Numbered from the stretch's first letter, positions 1 to 12,003 are shown. The stretch is DNA of 64,000 nucleotides from Brachionus plicatilis (GCA_010279815.1 QEOQ01000238.1:75070-139069); one strand, 5' to 3'. The notes: generated from the letters alone by a model not told the origin. Made by a program: numbers and translations.

Positions 1-328
1 TTATTCGGTGAAAATAATATTCTAAAAAGTAGCGTTTCTAGACTTGGAGATGATGAAAAATCAAAGGATCGTTTCAAGAATAGCTTCCAAATTCGAAAGA
101 AATTATTCGGAGATATTGATCATCCTGACTTGTCAAAATCCCTTTATAGTCTAGGAAATAGCTATTCGAATCTTCGGGACGTAAAAAAAGCTAAAGAACA
201 TTTTGAAAATAGCTTCGAAATGAGCAAGAGATTAATTGGTTTTATTACTTTGCTAATTATAATAGCTGTATTGTTCTGGAGATGAAAAAATGGAATTGAA
301 ATATTTCAAAAAGTGTTGTTTAATGTAA
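1..328 (+). pseudogene. TPR gene fragment (3' end, cut by window edge)
   Basis: Frame 1 is open from the window edge to a TGA at 283-285. It encodes kinesin-light-chain-type TPR units with the signature DIDHPD followed by SLYSLGNSYSNL and a KNSF.IRKKL helix. These units are the same 42-residue repeat as in the large gene at 14172-15974. After the stop, the DNA still aligns to the last bases of that gene (GAATTGAAATATTT, then TGTTGTTTAATGT), so the original stop lay near 328 and a frame change has truncated this copy. The fragment is probably the 3' end of a duplicated paralog whose body lies left of the window. I infer a pseudogene; the missing upstream part could change that. Confidence 0.75.
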
Positions 329-364
329 AATTAACCTTTATAATATTTTTTTTGTTATATTATG

Positions 365-750
365 TGTAATTTTTACATTAGTACCCTTGGGCCCGTCTAT
401 ACGATCTCCCTCGTTAGACGTATTGGAGCATGTATTTATGCCGTATCTTAACTAAGCCATATACTATTATTTTTCCCAGGTACTAACTGACACTCGTCAG
501 GTAGCCGTTGCACGCTCTATAAACATTACCGCCTCCAAGAAGCACTTTTATTAGTCTAATGGGGCTTTAATCCTCGTCGCCAGATGTAATGTTTATATTA
601 GTACCCTTGGGACCGTATATCCGATCTCGCTCGTTAGACGTATTGGAACATGTATATATGCTCCTTCATAACTTAAACGCTAATGGTTAAATTAATTAAC
701 TCCAGTGATATCGACAAAGATGTCGCTATATCACATTATGGAAATTATTT
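365..750 (+). repeat. Dispersed repeat with TTAGTACCCTTGGG core, two units
   Basis: Two tandem, diverged units (about 372-460 and 590-750) share TTAGTACCCTTGGG, a GATCT/TCGTTAGACGTATTG block and an ACATGTAT block. The second unit continues into GTTAAATTAATTAACTCC and ATATCGACAAAGATG. A third copy with the same continuation lies at 27245-27400. The repeat is much richer in GC than its surroundings. No reading frame is conserved. It could be a SINE, a satellite monomer or the end of a larger transposon. Confidence 0.6.
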
Positions 751-759
751 TTTATTAAA

Positions 760-1795
760 AATTTATTCCCCTTATTTTAAATTTTATATTAATTAATCTA
801 ATCTAAAAACCTGGAATCCTCACTTTTATTTGTGAATGAAACTTATTTGTTATAATTGCTGTCAACTTTACTCCTTCTTAAATGTGTGAAAAAAGACAAT
901 TTACATTCCTTTAATTTTGTGCTATTTTAGTTTATTTTAATTTTTTACATTTGAATGGGTTTTTTATAAATCCTATTAAATAGGTTTAAAAAATCATCGC
1001 ATTTATAGCAATGTCTCAATTTAAAAGTTTTTAAACCAAAATATTAATATTTAATTTATTTTCCTAAAAGATTCAATCTTTTCTTCAGTTTGGTTAAGTG
1101 AAATTGATTTTTAATTTTTTTAATTGTTATTTTTCTCTCTGTTTTTTCAAAAGATAATGACTAAAATACTAATTGATTGAATGACTAATGAAATAATTTA
1201 AAAAAACGACAACAATTTAAAATATTTCTTACTAATTTTTTTTCTAAAGTATATGTTATATGGATTTTATTGATGTAACTAAATATCAGAAAAAGAATTT
1301 CATTTGAGACAAGGCTTTTTAAGTAGAATCCGAATTCAATCAAAAAAACTTAATTAATTATTAAAGACACGGGTGTAATAGTAAAGTAAAGAGCAAGTTT
1401 CACACGTACCAATTGTCTGTGTTAGTTTAAGTCGGTAAGCCTTTCCACGTAATCCTTTTAACGATACAAAAAAACTGAATTATCGACAATACTAGCAAAT
1501 TTTTAGCTAAGTTTTGTTAATTTCTTATAATCTTCTTGCACGCATTTCTTTATAATGTTCTTTAAATATAATTTAAAAAATTGGTCGAGCAACGTGCTTT
1601 TAAATATATATAATATTTTTATCCACTATTACAGAATAATTAAATAAATGCATTTAATTAAAAAAAACAAATGAAAATGAGACAAAAATATGTCAACACA
1701 ATTTGTTTATATGCAACAAATTGAAAGACAAAATATTATATGCTCAGTAAAATAATGAATATTTAATCTGGAAATATACTTCAGTAAATAATTAA
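760..1795. other. AT-rich intergenic; contains duplicated TPR 3' flank
   Basis: No supported gene. The stretch 985-1110 (GCAATGTCTCAATTTAAAA, then ATTCAATCTTTTCTTCAGTT) matches 16305-16400, which lies downstream of the large TPR gene. The flank was therefore duplicated together with the coding fragment at 1-328. The rest is low-complexity A/T sequence. Confidence 0.6.
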
Positions 1796-1890
1796 AAAAA
1801 ATAAGCATAAACATTCATTTATTCAGTAAATTTATTCAATTTTTACAGCAATAGTATTTAAGTCTGCAGGAAAATTTATTGAGTATACGA
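1796..1890 (+). repeat. Direct repeat, TTCAGTAAATTTATT family, left copy
   Basis: About 90 bp, with CATT.ATTCAGTAAATTTATT, CAGCAA.AGTATTTAAGTC and TGCAG.AAAATTTATTGAG, recur in the same orientation at 5800-5885. A weaker relative lies at 6795-6850. The two good copies flank the MULE-like pseudogene at 2895-5543 and may be subterminal repeats of that element. Confidence 0.55.
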
Positions 1891-1980
1891 AAAAAAACGA
1901 TTGAAAAAATTCTTTTAAAAAAATTTTTTTAATGACAAATCGAAATAATTAAATAAATCGATACAATTAATAGAAATAAT

Positions 1981-2022
1981 ATGTCTGTCGACGCGTTTCG
2001 GCAAGCTTCTGCCTTCTCCAGG
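1981..2022 (-). ncRNA. Degenerate hammerhead-ribozyme-like motif
   Basis: Read on the minus strand, this GC-rich island has CTGGAGA, a small hairpin (GGCA, loop GAAGCT, TGCC), then GAAAC and GCGTCGAC. The order matches the conserved core of the hammerhead self-cleaving motif (CTGATGA, stem II, GAAA). That motif is known from Penelope-like retroelements, which are found in rotifers among other animals. The first box is altered (CTGGAGA), so cleavage is doubtful. No reverse transcriptase is recognisable beside it. The call is tentative: a fossil retroelement terminus. Confidence 0.25.
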
Positions 2023-2894
2023 ACTATTTAAAATCAATCAAGAAAAAATCAAATTAATTTAAAAATTATTTCTCTATATTTTTTAGAATAAAACTAAAAT
2101 AATTCAATACAATATACATTTTAACAAATTATAATATAAAAATGCACAAAAATGCACAAAAAAAAAAAAAAAAACCTTATTTTATTTTCCTTGACAAAAA
2201 AAACCAATATATTTTATAAATGATAGTGTTTTAAACAAATTGATAATTTGGAATTTTTTGATTAATTATAGGAATTTCTAAACATTTAAAAAAATTTATT
2301 AACTCAGTCTCTACTGATTTTCTAACTGAATCATCAAATAAATTACATTTAAAATAGTAACAACTTAGTGCTTTTTACAGAATTCAAAAAAATTTTTATT
2401 TAAAAAAGTTATGGCCCTTTTGCTTTTGTTCGTTTTTAAAAAAAAAATATCCTAGTTCATTCAATTTTTATCCAAATTTAATAAAAATGGTACCAAATTG
2501 AAGCTGAGAATAAGACAAACTTAGAGCTTTTTACAGAATTCAAAAAAAAATTTTTATTGGAATAATTAAAATTTGTAAAATTAACTTAAATTTGAAACTA
2601 AAATGAACTAGTTTATTTCATATATACTTTATTGGCAATTTTTTTTCAATTTGTATTATTAAAAAATTACAAAGCAAATGATAAAATTGTAATGTATAAA
2701 AAAGTTTAAAAAAGTTTAAAGATTTTAAAAAAATATGATAGTGTATTCGTTGGAATTCAGTCGAATTAATGCATCTCTGGGTCAAGATATTTTACTTAAA
2801 TTTAAGCCTGAAGATAAGATGTACACAGAAAAAATTGATTCTCCTAAATCAGGTAAAAATTTAAATAATTAACTATTAATATGTTTTTAAAAAA
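2023..2894. other. AT-rich intergenic with short direct repeats
   Basis: No gene seen. It contains a 17-A run near 2158-2174 and a direct repeat of GCTTTTTACAGAATTC followed by oligo-A (about 2371 and 2526). Low-complexity A/T sequence fills the rest. Confidence 0.5.
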
Positions 2895-5543
2895 ATGACC
2901 TTGATAATAGGTGATTTAATAATCCATTTGACATCTGAAGTCGAAAAAAAAAAGATTATTGTGACATGTTCAAATGGCGAAATAATGGTGGTAGAAAACC
3001 ATTCCCTGTTGATAATCCAGCAGTCTTCAAAAGTTACTACCATTTGCCAGAAAAATATGGATCTGTTAATAAAAATGTGCTAAAAGATGTTTATGTACTC
3101 GTCGATAAAGACTTGCCAATCCTAATACATTATTTGGATAAAACGAAAGAAGGAAATGTTGCTATTGATAATGAGAAAGGGCCTCATGATAACGTAAAAA
3201 ACAAAGATATCGCAGCAAGTTACCAAAAAATATTGCCATCAGTTATTTCTAAAATCAAAGAAAAGGTTTCAAAGAGTGCTCCTCATTTAATATATATAAG
3301 GAGTCGTCTAAACATGGGCCACGAGACCTTAAACAATGTCGAAATATACGCTATGTAATTAATTTAATATATATCTAATAAACTAATTTATTTATTAATA
3401 GGCTGTCAATAAGTTAAAACGATTTTCTTACGATGAAGTAGCCAACATACACGAAATGCATGTATCGTTAGGCTTTCCAAACCTAACTGTGACGGCGCCT
3501 AACATTAGAATAGTTGCTATAGATGATGATTTTTTGACGGAGTCAAAATAAACCTTGGCTGCTTTTGATAAAAATAATCGAGTCTGTTTTCAATATGACA
3601 CGACGTTTAATCTTACTGGCTATTACGTATCCGTTTTAATTTTTATACACCCGATTTTGATGTTATCGACGTCTGAAAAATCACCACCTATACCATTAGC
3701 CTATTTCTGTCATGAAAAAAAATTTGAAAAACACATAATGAGTTTTGGAGGTAATTAGTTTTTTAAAAATTTAAAAATAAATTAATGAATTGTAATTTGT
3801 ACATTTAAATTTATTCAAGAAGTTTTGCCAGAAATAGCTGATGTTGGTAATATTATTACTGATTGTGAAGACGCTATCCGTAACTCAATCAGAAAACATT
3901 TTCCAACAGCGCCATTACTAAGATGTTGGAACCATTTTTGGAAAACGACCGAAAATTGGATAACTTCAAACAAAAAAATGAATAGTGGTGATGTAGGATT
4001 CTATTGTGATTCATTACGTGAACTTTTTCTTCAACCGAATGAAAATTTATTTTCATTGATGTTAAAAATTAAATAAACGGATATACAAATAGTTCCGGAA
4101 ATTTTATACCACCCTGGAAAAATGAATTCTTAGAATATTTTAACAAAAATATTGCAAGTGATTTGGAAAGTTTAGTTGCTTTTAAGGTAAAGCCTATAGC
4201 AAGACATTTATTTAACAATTTTACTGGCATTACTACTAACCAGTCATAGGGATTGATTAATTTGTAATGTTAAGTTTCCATCAATTGTCTATATATTATT
4301 GTAATGAAGTTAAGTTTGGATTTGGTAATCGTGGAATTTATCGACTTAAGCCTGAATTTAATGAAATGTACTTTTTGGATACATGATTTGTAAATACACG
4401 TGATGCTATGGAGCCATCAGAAATTGTCACACCCTTAATATCGGATAAGGTTGAGCTTTTAAGATTGTGTGGTGTTAGATTTACTCCTATCAATAGTGAA
4501 GAAAGTTCAAGGGAGCAAAGTGAAGTAGAATCAAATGTTGACACGGCTAGTGAAGTAGATTTTGGTGGTGAAGTAGATTTTGGTAGTGATGTAGATTTGG
4601 TTTGTGAAGTAGACTCGAATACTGATATAGCCGTGGTAGAAGATGATATACATAAAGTCTAACAAATAGTTGGTGAGCTTGATTTATGTGACGATTCAAA
4701 AAAAACCTTAACACAATCAACCAAAGCTGCTACTTCAACATTATATGATATTTCTGATAATACATCATCGAAAATGAAGATTTTGAGCAAGATTAGCCAT
4801 TTGAGTTAAAAAATCGTCATAATTCCAAAATTAGTCGAGCGTTTTGGTTTATAAATATGAAAAAATTAATTTTGATTTAAAACTAAAATTATATTTTGTA
4901 ACTGATGAGAAAAATAATCGTTTTAAAGTAAAGCTTTTACCTAAGGCATCTTGTACATGTCTAGATTAACAAAACAGTGCAGTCTGTTAATGGTATTGAT
5001 ATTTCAAATAGTTATAAAATAACAAATATCGCCCAAATGACCAAAACTAAAAATTCTGGCGTTACCGGTCGTAAAAAAAGAGGTTATGCTATCAATTCAA
5101 ATGATCCTGCCGCAAATGAAGTTAACAGGTCTTATGACGTATCTTGTTATCTAAAAGAATTATTATTGGATAATTTTCATGTTTCATTAGATAAAATTTT
5201 GGCCAAGGATATAATTATTAATGCGAAAATGGTGATTAATGATCATACAAAGCTAAGTGACATGCTTCTCAAACAAGTAGATTTAAATTTGTTGAGCAAA
5301 TATTTTAATAAAAGTACATGGAAAAAAACTAAAACTTTGATTGATACCAAAATTGAGCATTGTTATTGTCCAATATGCTCGCAGGTTTGTTTAGAATCAT
5401 CAATAGAATGTGAAAGTGTAAATTCTGGAATCATTATGAATGTGGTAATGTCAACATTTTTTAAAGATCGGGTCGAGGAAAAACATGGATCTGTTCTAAA
5501 TATGGATTTACATGTGTTGGTATTTAAATTTATTAAAATATAA
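2895..5543 (+). pseudogene. MULE-type (Mutator-like) transposase, decayed
   Basis: Several open segments in changing frames follow the order of a MULE transposase. 2966-3358 plus 3400-3545 is the N-terminal region. 3555-3758 has a first-aspartate region (FQYDTTFNLTGYYVS) and then PPIPLAYFCHEKKFE. 3825-4076 has IITDCEDAIRNSIRKHFP and LLRCWNHFWKTTENW, matching the second-aspartate and CWNH region of the family. 4900-4965 encodes LPKASCTC, the start of a SWIM zinc finger. 4977-5543 is a basic tail ending in a Cys/His cluster (HCYCPICSQVC). Internal stops, at least four frame changes and a likely intron remnant at 3359-3400 show it is dead. Direct repeats at 1796-1890 and 5800-5885 flank it. Family assignment is by motif memory only. 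Confidence 0.7.
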
Positions 5544-5796
5544 AAAGATATAATTTATTTTTTTAAACTAAAAAATCGAACTTAAAAAAGAAGATTTAAT
5601 TATTCGAATTTTAAAATATATTTTGCTTAAAATAATAACTTTTTTTGTATTCCGTAAAATTATTCGCTTTTTTATAGATTTTCCGTATTTAAAAACATTA
5701 TACCTAAAGTGCGGAATTTCCGCTTTTTAGACGCTAATTTTGAGGAATTATGTTGCGGATAATCAGTGGCGGAATTTCCGTTTTCCGCTTTTTAGG

Positions 5797-5890
5797 CATA
5801 GCCATAAATATTCATTAATTCAGTAAATTTATTCAATTTTTTCAGCAAAAGTATTTAAGTCTGCAGTAAAATTTATTGAGTAAAATAATA
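5797..5890 (+). repeat. Direct repeat, TTCAGTAAATTTATT family, right copy
   Basis: Same sense and about 90% similar by eye to 1796-1890. It is preceded at 5655-5800 by three short GGAATTTCCG/CGCTTTTTA units that look like decayed terminal sequence. 5890-6380 is otherwise AT-rich with no gene. Confidence 0.55.
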
Positions 5891-6387
5891 CAAAATAAAA
5901 GTAATAATTTCAAAAAAAATAATTAAATGTTCAGTTAATATAATATAACGTAAAGAAGCAAAGCTTTTTAATAGCGAGAAACGAAACGTTAAATTTTTAT
6001 TAATTTTTTATAAAATTGGAGTAAATCTTGAGTATTCGATTAATTTTTATAAAAGTTTTTTAATTGTTTTATTAATTGAAAAGAAAAAAATCACTCAATT
6101 GTCAAGTGAATTTTGATATTTTTTTAGTTGTTACTTAAATGTCAAATACTCTTAGTTTTTATTCTTTGCATATACAAATATTAATATTTACTTGGGCAAT
6201 CTAATTAAGACTAAAAATATAACATCGAATTTTATTAATGTCAATGTAAAATTCTATTTAGATTCAAAAAAAATATTTTCTTTTGTTTTACCAATCAAAT
6301 CGCTTAGAGTTAGCAATACCCTCCAGCAAAATCAACCCGCTATATCGAATTTTCAATGCACATGTGTCTGGTTATTAGCATCATCAC

Positions 6388-6720
6388 GGCAAGATGTTAT
6401 TTATTGTACATTTTTATATTTTTACATTTTTACATTTTTGAGAGAAGAAAAAAAAATCTCAAAATCAAAAAATCTAAAAAAATTTTCATTCAAGAAAAGT
6501 AATAATAAATTCGCAATTAATTAATAGGGGTTTTCAAAAAATTATCCTTGGTTTTTACATTTAAATTTTTTTAAAACTCCTTTTTAAGTAATTGCGAATT
6601 TATTATTACTTTTCTTGAATGAAAATTTTTTTAGATTTTTTGATTTTGAGATTTTTTTTTCTTCTCTCAAAAATGTAAAAATGTAAAAATATAAAAATGT
6701 ACAATAAATAACATTTTGCC
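6388..6720. repeat. Inverted repeat with 132-bp arms (foldback MITE-like)
   Basis: The left arm 6388-6519 and right arm 6589-6720 are almost exact reverse complements. They begin GGCAAGATGTTATTTATTG and end at AATTCGCAATTA. The loop is 69 bp (6520-6588). Any transcript would fold into one long hairpin. The run of codons across the left arm is a by-product. I find no clear target-site duplication. Possible origins are a foldback transposon, a recent inverted duplication or a small-RNA precursor. Confidence 0.85.
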
Positions 6721-6846
6721 ATCATCACTTCGTTCCTCGCAATTATTAAATCAGTAAATCAAATTCAGTAAATTAATTAAAAAGAAATAGCAATAAAATT
6801 TATATATTCAGTAAATTTATTGAATTTTAGTTAACTGATAGTAAAA

Positions 6847-7058
6847 TTACTGTTTGATGAGTGCTCTTTTAGTATTTTTCGGGCGTCCAGATCCATGCGC
6901 TTCGGACTCCGTTTCAAAAGTGCCTTGAAGGTCGTTTACATTTTTTCGAACACCACGCGTTTTCTTATAAACTGATACCTCGATTTCTTTAGCTTCAACG
7001 TCAGTATCATAATATGTGCGCTGCTCAGATGATGTCGTATTGTTATTATTAGCTAAAA
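6847..7058 (-). pseudogene. MULE transposase C-terminal tail
   Basis: On the minus strand about 70 codons are open and end at a TAA (6847-6849). The product is polar, with TRGVRKNVNDLQGT and then an AT-hook-like GSGRPKNTKRALIKQ just before the stop. MULE-like transposases of invertebrates commonly end in a GRPK..KALxxQ tail. Similar tails occur at 50667-50740 and 57615-57695. No start codon or upstream domains remain. Confidence 0.5.
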
Positions 7059-7059
7059 C

Positions 7060-8140
7060 TTAATTTTGCTGACCAATATTCAATTCTGCTGATGAAAAAA
7101 TAATTTTGCTGACTAATAAATAATTTTCTGAATAAAATTAACTAATGGGAAAATCATTTTTACTGAATAAAATATTATATTTACTGATTAATTCTATTAT
7201 TTTTACTGAAGCGATAATCATATGCCATTTTAGAAAAAAATCAGTTATTCAACGAAAACACAAAAAAAAAATAATTTTTAAGCTTGAACTTTGAACGCGA
7301 ACCCTTTTTTAAATATTTAAAAATAATTGTTAGTTTAATTAAAAATTTTCACTGAGTCTTTAACTTTTAAATTTTAACCTTGATTCATTCTAATTTAAAC
7401 TTAATAAAATTTTAGAGACATTGTTTCATTCGCTGTAAGGTTTTTATCATCATTTCTAATTCTAAAGATATCATGGCTAGAACAGATTTATGAATAAATA
7501 AAATAAATAATAATTCAATTCTTTAAATATCTCTCTTTGACAATACAAATTTTAAAATATTTTATATTTTTGCCTGTGAGGCTAAGATCTAATAAAAATA
7601 GAAAAAATTTTACTTAATACTATTTTTTATTTAGTTTAAAAAGATAAATTTTTTTTAAATAAGATCCAAATAAATTAAATGAAACTCAATCACTATCAGC
7701 CTCTTACTCTTGCCCGACTTCCTAATTGGTAATAAAATTCAATTCGATTCAATTTCAATTGAGTCAGTCTTAAATATAAGATGCAAAATATATCTAAGGA
7801 AAATAAATTTAAATAATAAAAAAATACTAATAATTATTCAATATTTTTATTTATATTTTATCCACATCTTCATTAATAAAAACCGAATTTTTAACATTAA
7901 GACATCGTTTTGTGATAAATGATTGATAAATATTTTCGATAAATCAACGATATTTTCTTTCGGTGCCTTGTCGATAGAATTAACAAATTGAGTGGTGTCC
8001 TTATCGATAAGGCAAAATCGGTAACTTAAAGAAAAATTCTTGCAAAAAACGTTACTTAGAAAACTCACTCAAATTTTTTGTATTTTAATCAATAAATCAA
8101 TCAATACATCAATCAATATAAAAATTTTTATCACTCAAAT
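7060..8140. other. AT-rich intergenic with TTTTACTGA motifs
   Basis: 7060-7215 has repeated TTTGCTGA/TTTACTGA units related to the TTCAGTAAA family. 7555-7605 (GCCTGTGAGGCTAAGATCTAAT) recurs inverted at 16490-16540. A 73-codon minus-strand frame at 7847-8068 has no recognisable domain and I do not call it a gene. Confidence 0.45.
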
Positions 8141-8144
8141 TTTT

Positions 8145-8369
8145 TTATTCTTTTTGCAGCTTTTCGATGAGCTCTGCCGGGGTTATTTCCTCTTCTTCAT
8201 CGTCCTCGTCAAAGTGCTCTGCTCCGTTCGAATGGTTGGAAGAAAAGACCCCAGTTGCTGCTTGGTGATGAGTATATTCTTCTTCGTTTGTGTTCGAAGA
8301 CAAAGAAGATGATTCATCAGTGTTTATGGGTCGGATAGACGAAAGAACACTCGAATATTGACTTTTCAT
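8145..8369 (-). pseudogene. Probable first exon of a GINS subunit Sld5-like gene, truncated
   Basis: An ATG at 8369 opens 74 codons with less A/T bias than the surroundings: a Ser-rich start, an acidic run (HFDEDDEEEE), then ITPAELIEKLQK. Sld5 (GINS4), part of the replicative CMG helicase, starts the same way: an acidic N-terminus followed by TPAELIE+L and then a conserved AW.NEKFAPELL segment. Here the frame hits TAA exactly where that segment should begin. There is no good GT donor before the stop and no downstream exon was found. I read it as an exon copied without the rest of the gene or cut by rearrangement. Alternatively it is exon 1 of a live gene with an unusual donor. Confidence 0.4.
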
Positions 8370-8559
8370 TTTGGCATTAATTTTTTCAAAAAATGTAATC
8401 TTAATTGTACAATAAATTTAGAGCAAAATAAATTTCTACTTTATATGATATAAATAGGGATAATTTTTTTTAAATTTTCATTTTTTTTTCTTAATTTTCA
8501 TTTTCTTTTTAAATTTCATTTTTTTTCAATTTTTTTACTTTTTTTTTTCTATTTAATTT

Positions 8560-9960
8560 GGAACAACGAAATTTGAATAGATACTCAAATTAATTTAAGT
8601 GCATGTAATTAATTTGACACATCAAGTTTTAAGATCATTTATCATCGTTCTTCTGTGAGTTATAACCTGAAGAATTAAGGTGTTTTAGCACAGATACGGA
8701 ACGTACAATTTTTTTAACAATAAAAATTTCATCTAAAGGTATTTAATAAAAAATTTGAAAATTATTTTTTTATTAGTCAATTTATTAAATCTGGAGAAGT
8801 ATGATATTTATAAGTTATTTTATCCCTTTAAGTGCTCTTTTTGACACTTTATCAAAGTTTTTAATTAATAAATTATGAAAACTTAAATTTTGATTCAATA
8901 TTTTGTTGTTGCAAGACAAATTTTAAATTTAAAAGAGAACAATTTAAGTATTCTGTTCAATTTGTCTATTTTGAGTAAAGTTTAGAAAATGGGAAAAAAA
9001 AATTAAGCTAACAGATTACATAATCATAAAAAAGAATCGAACATATAATAAATTAAATATCATCCTTTTTAACTTAAAAATTTAATTGAAGTTAGAAAAA
9101 AAGAAAAACCTTTTTCCTTTTAAACATGAAGAAAAAAACTAATTCTACTAAAATAAATATTAGTGATGAAATCGAATTAGCTTTTTGAACACAATTTGAA
9201 ACTTGAAAAAATAAAAAATTTGAAAAGACTATTGAAAAAGTAGTATATTCGAATAAAATCTTGAATAAAAGATAAATTTGAATTTATATTTAATTTATTT
9301 TTATTTATGAAATTAAATTCGAAAATGATCCTTTTTTAAAATTAAAATTCGAACTCAACTTTAATTTAAAAAACACTTTGAATTTTAGATAAACTCAACA
9401 AATAATTTAAAAGTATTAAAATTTGAATAGAATATTTGAAAAATTAAGTATTTGAAAATTTAGTTTTTTGTACTCTTGCAGCAAAGGGTAAATCAGAACA
9501 GCTATTTTTTGGTACCTGGTAAGATGGATGGGACCATTTGTAATCCAGAAAATGTTGGAAGAGCTGAGTTGACTGGTGAAAATCTGGCACACTTTTAGTA
9601 TCCAAATCGAATTGAAATTTAATTTACTTTATGAATACTTTTTTAATTAAAATTTTTTTGATCAATTATTTTTTTGATTAATTTTTATTTTCAAATATTA
9701 AATTGAATATTTTAGAGATTCAATATTTAATTTAAACAAATTAATTTTCAAATATATTAATAAAAAATATATATATTAAATAATTAAATTCAGACCTAAT
9801 TTTCATTCGAAATGCTTTTTATTCGAATATCGGTTCGATATGCATATTGATTTTATCTCTAATAAATATTAATTCGAAAAATCTTATTAACAATTAACAA
9901 ATTGCTTTACTAAAAAGAAAGGTTTCTTTTTAAACCTGAAAAAAAATTATGGAACATTAT
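8560..9960 (+). repeat. Dispersed repeat family A, copy 1
   Basis: 8570-9130 matches 27436-27982 in direct orientation (ATAGATACTCAAATTAATTT, then CTGTGAGTTATAACCT and later blocks). 9130-9960 matches 54130-56290 in inverted orientation, including TTTTAGTATCCAAATCGA and GAACATTATGGGAA. The family is therefore longer than any single remnant. A short GC-richer piece at 9510-9590 (TGGATGGGACCATTTGT) looks coding-like, but I cannot assign it. The whole is probably a decayed non-autonomous transposon or retroelement. Confidence 0.6.
9118..9125 (+). other. Empty insertion site corresponding to the MITE at 27991
   Basis: TTTTAAAC here sits in the same context as the duplicated TTTTATAC that flanks the MITE at 27991-28345 in repeat copy 2. 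It is the pre-insertion allele in a paralogous repeat. Confidence 0.6.
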
Positions 9961-11775
9961 GGGAACCAAGTCTAACCCGGTGACTTATTTTTTTTATTGC
10001 ATATTTTGGACCCATTTTGTTCGAAAACTTCAAAAATAATCACCCAATTTCCCTGAATTTTTTTGTCACCCCTATACCCCCGGCTGTTAATTGTGTGGGG
10101 GTCCAAAGGGGTTTAACTGGTTAACACGATTACACCTAAAATTGTAAATAATTATTGATGATGTCTTTTGACGAATAAAAAAAAAACTATTGAATAAAGA
10201 AAAACTTTATAGAATAGGAAAATTAAATGCAGCAAAATTTTTTTTTTTTATGTTGAGTATAATATTTGCTATTATAGTATGAAATAGTTGCAGTATAGCT
10301 ATTGATTTTTCTTAAATTCCTAAAAAAAAAATTAAAAATGCCAAAAATAATTTAAAATGGTATAAAGTTAAGGTATTTTATCTTCTTGACTTGAGAAATA
10401 AAGTTTATAGTGTTTATATCTTAGAGCTAAACTTCAAGTATACAAAAAAAAAATTTTATGCTAGATTACTAAATTTTTCTGGACTTGAACTGAATGACTA
10501 TTGAAATAATCTAAATTTTTTTATATTAAGTCAAAGATTGTAAAAATATTTTTCAAAAAATCAAGACAAAAAATTATTTTTATTTATTTTTATTTATTTC
10601 AAAAAACACCACTTGAGTGATGAAAGGTGATTAAATTAACACCACTTGGGTGATTAACAAAAAATTATGTTAGTGATTTAATATTTTAATTTTCTTAATT
10701 TATTTATCTTAACTAGAGAACCCATTTCTTTGTAAACGATGCGGACAATGGTATGGGTTTATATTTTAATTAGGAGTTAAAGAACATTTGTATTTAGTAT
10801 CAAAATTTTTATACTAAGTAAATAGCTTTTTCTTATCTTTTTTCATCATACCAAAATATGGAGAATGGTAATACCTACCGTAAGTTCGAGGTTTTTCGTT
10901 TACCTACCGTAAACGAAAATATCTTGCATTCTAAAATGAAAATAATAACTGTTAAATCAAAATGCTTTTATTAATTAAGTTTTTAATTTTTGAATGATCA
11001 ATTTTCAGAAATAAATATTTTCTTTAGTTTTTTAATATTATTTTAAGAAATTCTCCAAATTAAATAAAAGAGTTGTTATTTTATTTTTTACAAGTAAAAT
11101 AAAGACAAATAAACAATTAATTAATTATTGTGTCAAAAGATGTGTCAAGTTATTGTTTTCAAGTTAACCGTCAGTTAATTGACCATAGGAATTTGTTTTT
11201 CTTTTATGTTAGCTAACTTTTTCATACCATGATAAATGATGGGGCCCATTGAAAATAAAAATCGCTGTATTTTTAAAAATTAAGATTATTTAAAAAAAAA
11301 TCAAATGATTTTCTTGTGATTAGATTTATCTTTTTATGCATTTAAATGTTTTAAAAATTATTTATTATGTAAACTTCTTTTTTTTTGTGAAAATAAGATT
11401 GTTTAGAATTTTACTGCTGCCAAGGAAACAATATTATCATTTAAAAATATGAAAGATAATATTTTTTAAATTTTTATTTATTAAACTTGATTATTTTTCT
11501 AAAAAAAGTTAATGATAAGCCACTGATGATTAGATTAATAAATTCTTGAATTGAAATTTTTTATCATGTAAAATTTCTTTATTATTGTCAAAATTATATT
11601 GTTTCAAATTTTATCCTGCAAAATAAACAGTATCATCATTTAAAAATTTAAATGATAAAATTTTTTGAGATAAATCAAATAAAACATTTTAAAATATAAA
11701 AGTGGTTTCTTTTATTATTTTTTTTATTAAATTCTATGATTTAAATTTTATTTAAAAATTTTATCCATTTAAAGA
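9961..11775. other. AT-rich intergenic upstream of the STAND locus
   Basis: No gene supported. 10060-10130 is a C/G-rich patch (CACCCCTATACCCCCGG, then GTGTGGGGGTCC). 10605-10660 holds two CACCACTTG.GTGAT units. 10845-10920 holds two CCTACCGTAA units. 11390-11470 and 11570-11660 are diverged copies of each other (TTATCATGTAA/ATTTTACTGC-like). Confidence 0.4.
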
Positions 11776-12003
11776 ATGTCAAATGCTGAGAAACAAAACA
11801 AAATTGTTCTTGATGTTACTAATCAAGATATTGACCAAAATCAACTCTCGAATATATATCAAAATGTACGCAAACAACAATATGGTGATGTATTGTGGAA
11901 TGAAGAACGTCTTCCTTAAGATCAAATAAGTATTGATTTGATTGAAAAGATAAAACAACAATTGATTGAAAATAATAATTAGTATTCAAGATTTCCGAGC
12001 GAT

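Noticed and set aside
6192..6524. 110-codon frame on the + strand
   Set aside because: Half of it is one arm of the 132-bp inverted repeat. The product is F/K/N-rich with no domain.
7847..8068. 73-codon minus-strand frame as a further exon of the Sld5-like gene
   Set aside because: The product does not resemble the Sld5 body, and no splice joins it to 8145-8369.
11917..11982. Reassigned stop codons (TAA/TAG read as amino acids)
   Set aside because: Other intact genes in the window end at TAA, and the frames beyond such ends are not protein-like, so an altered code is not supported.
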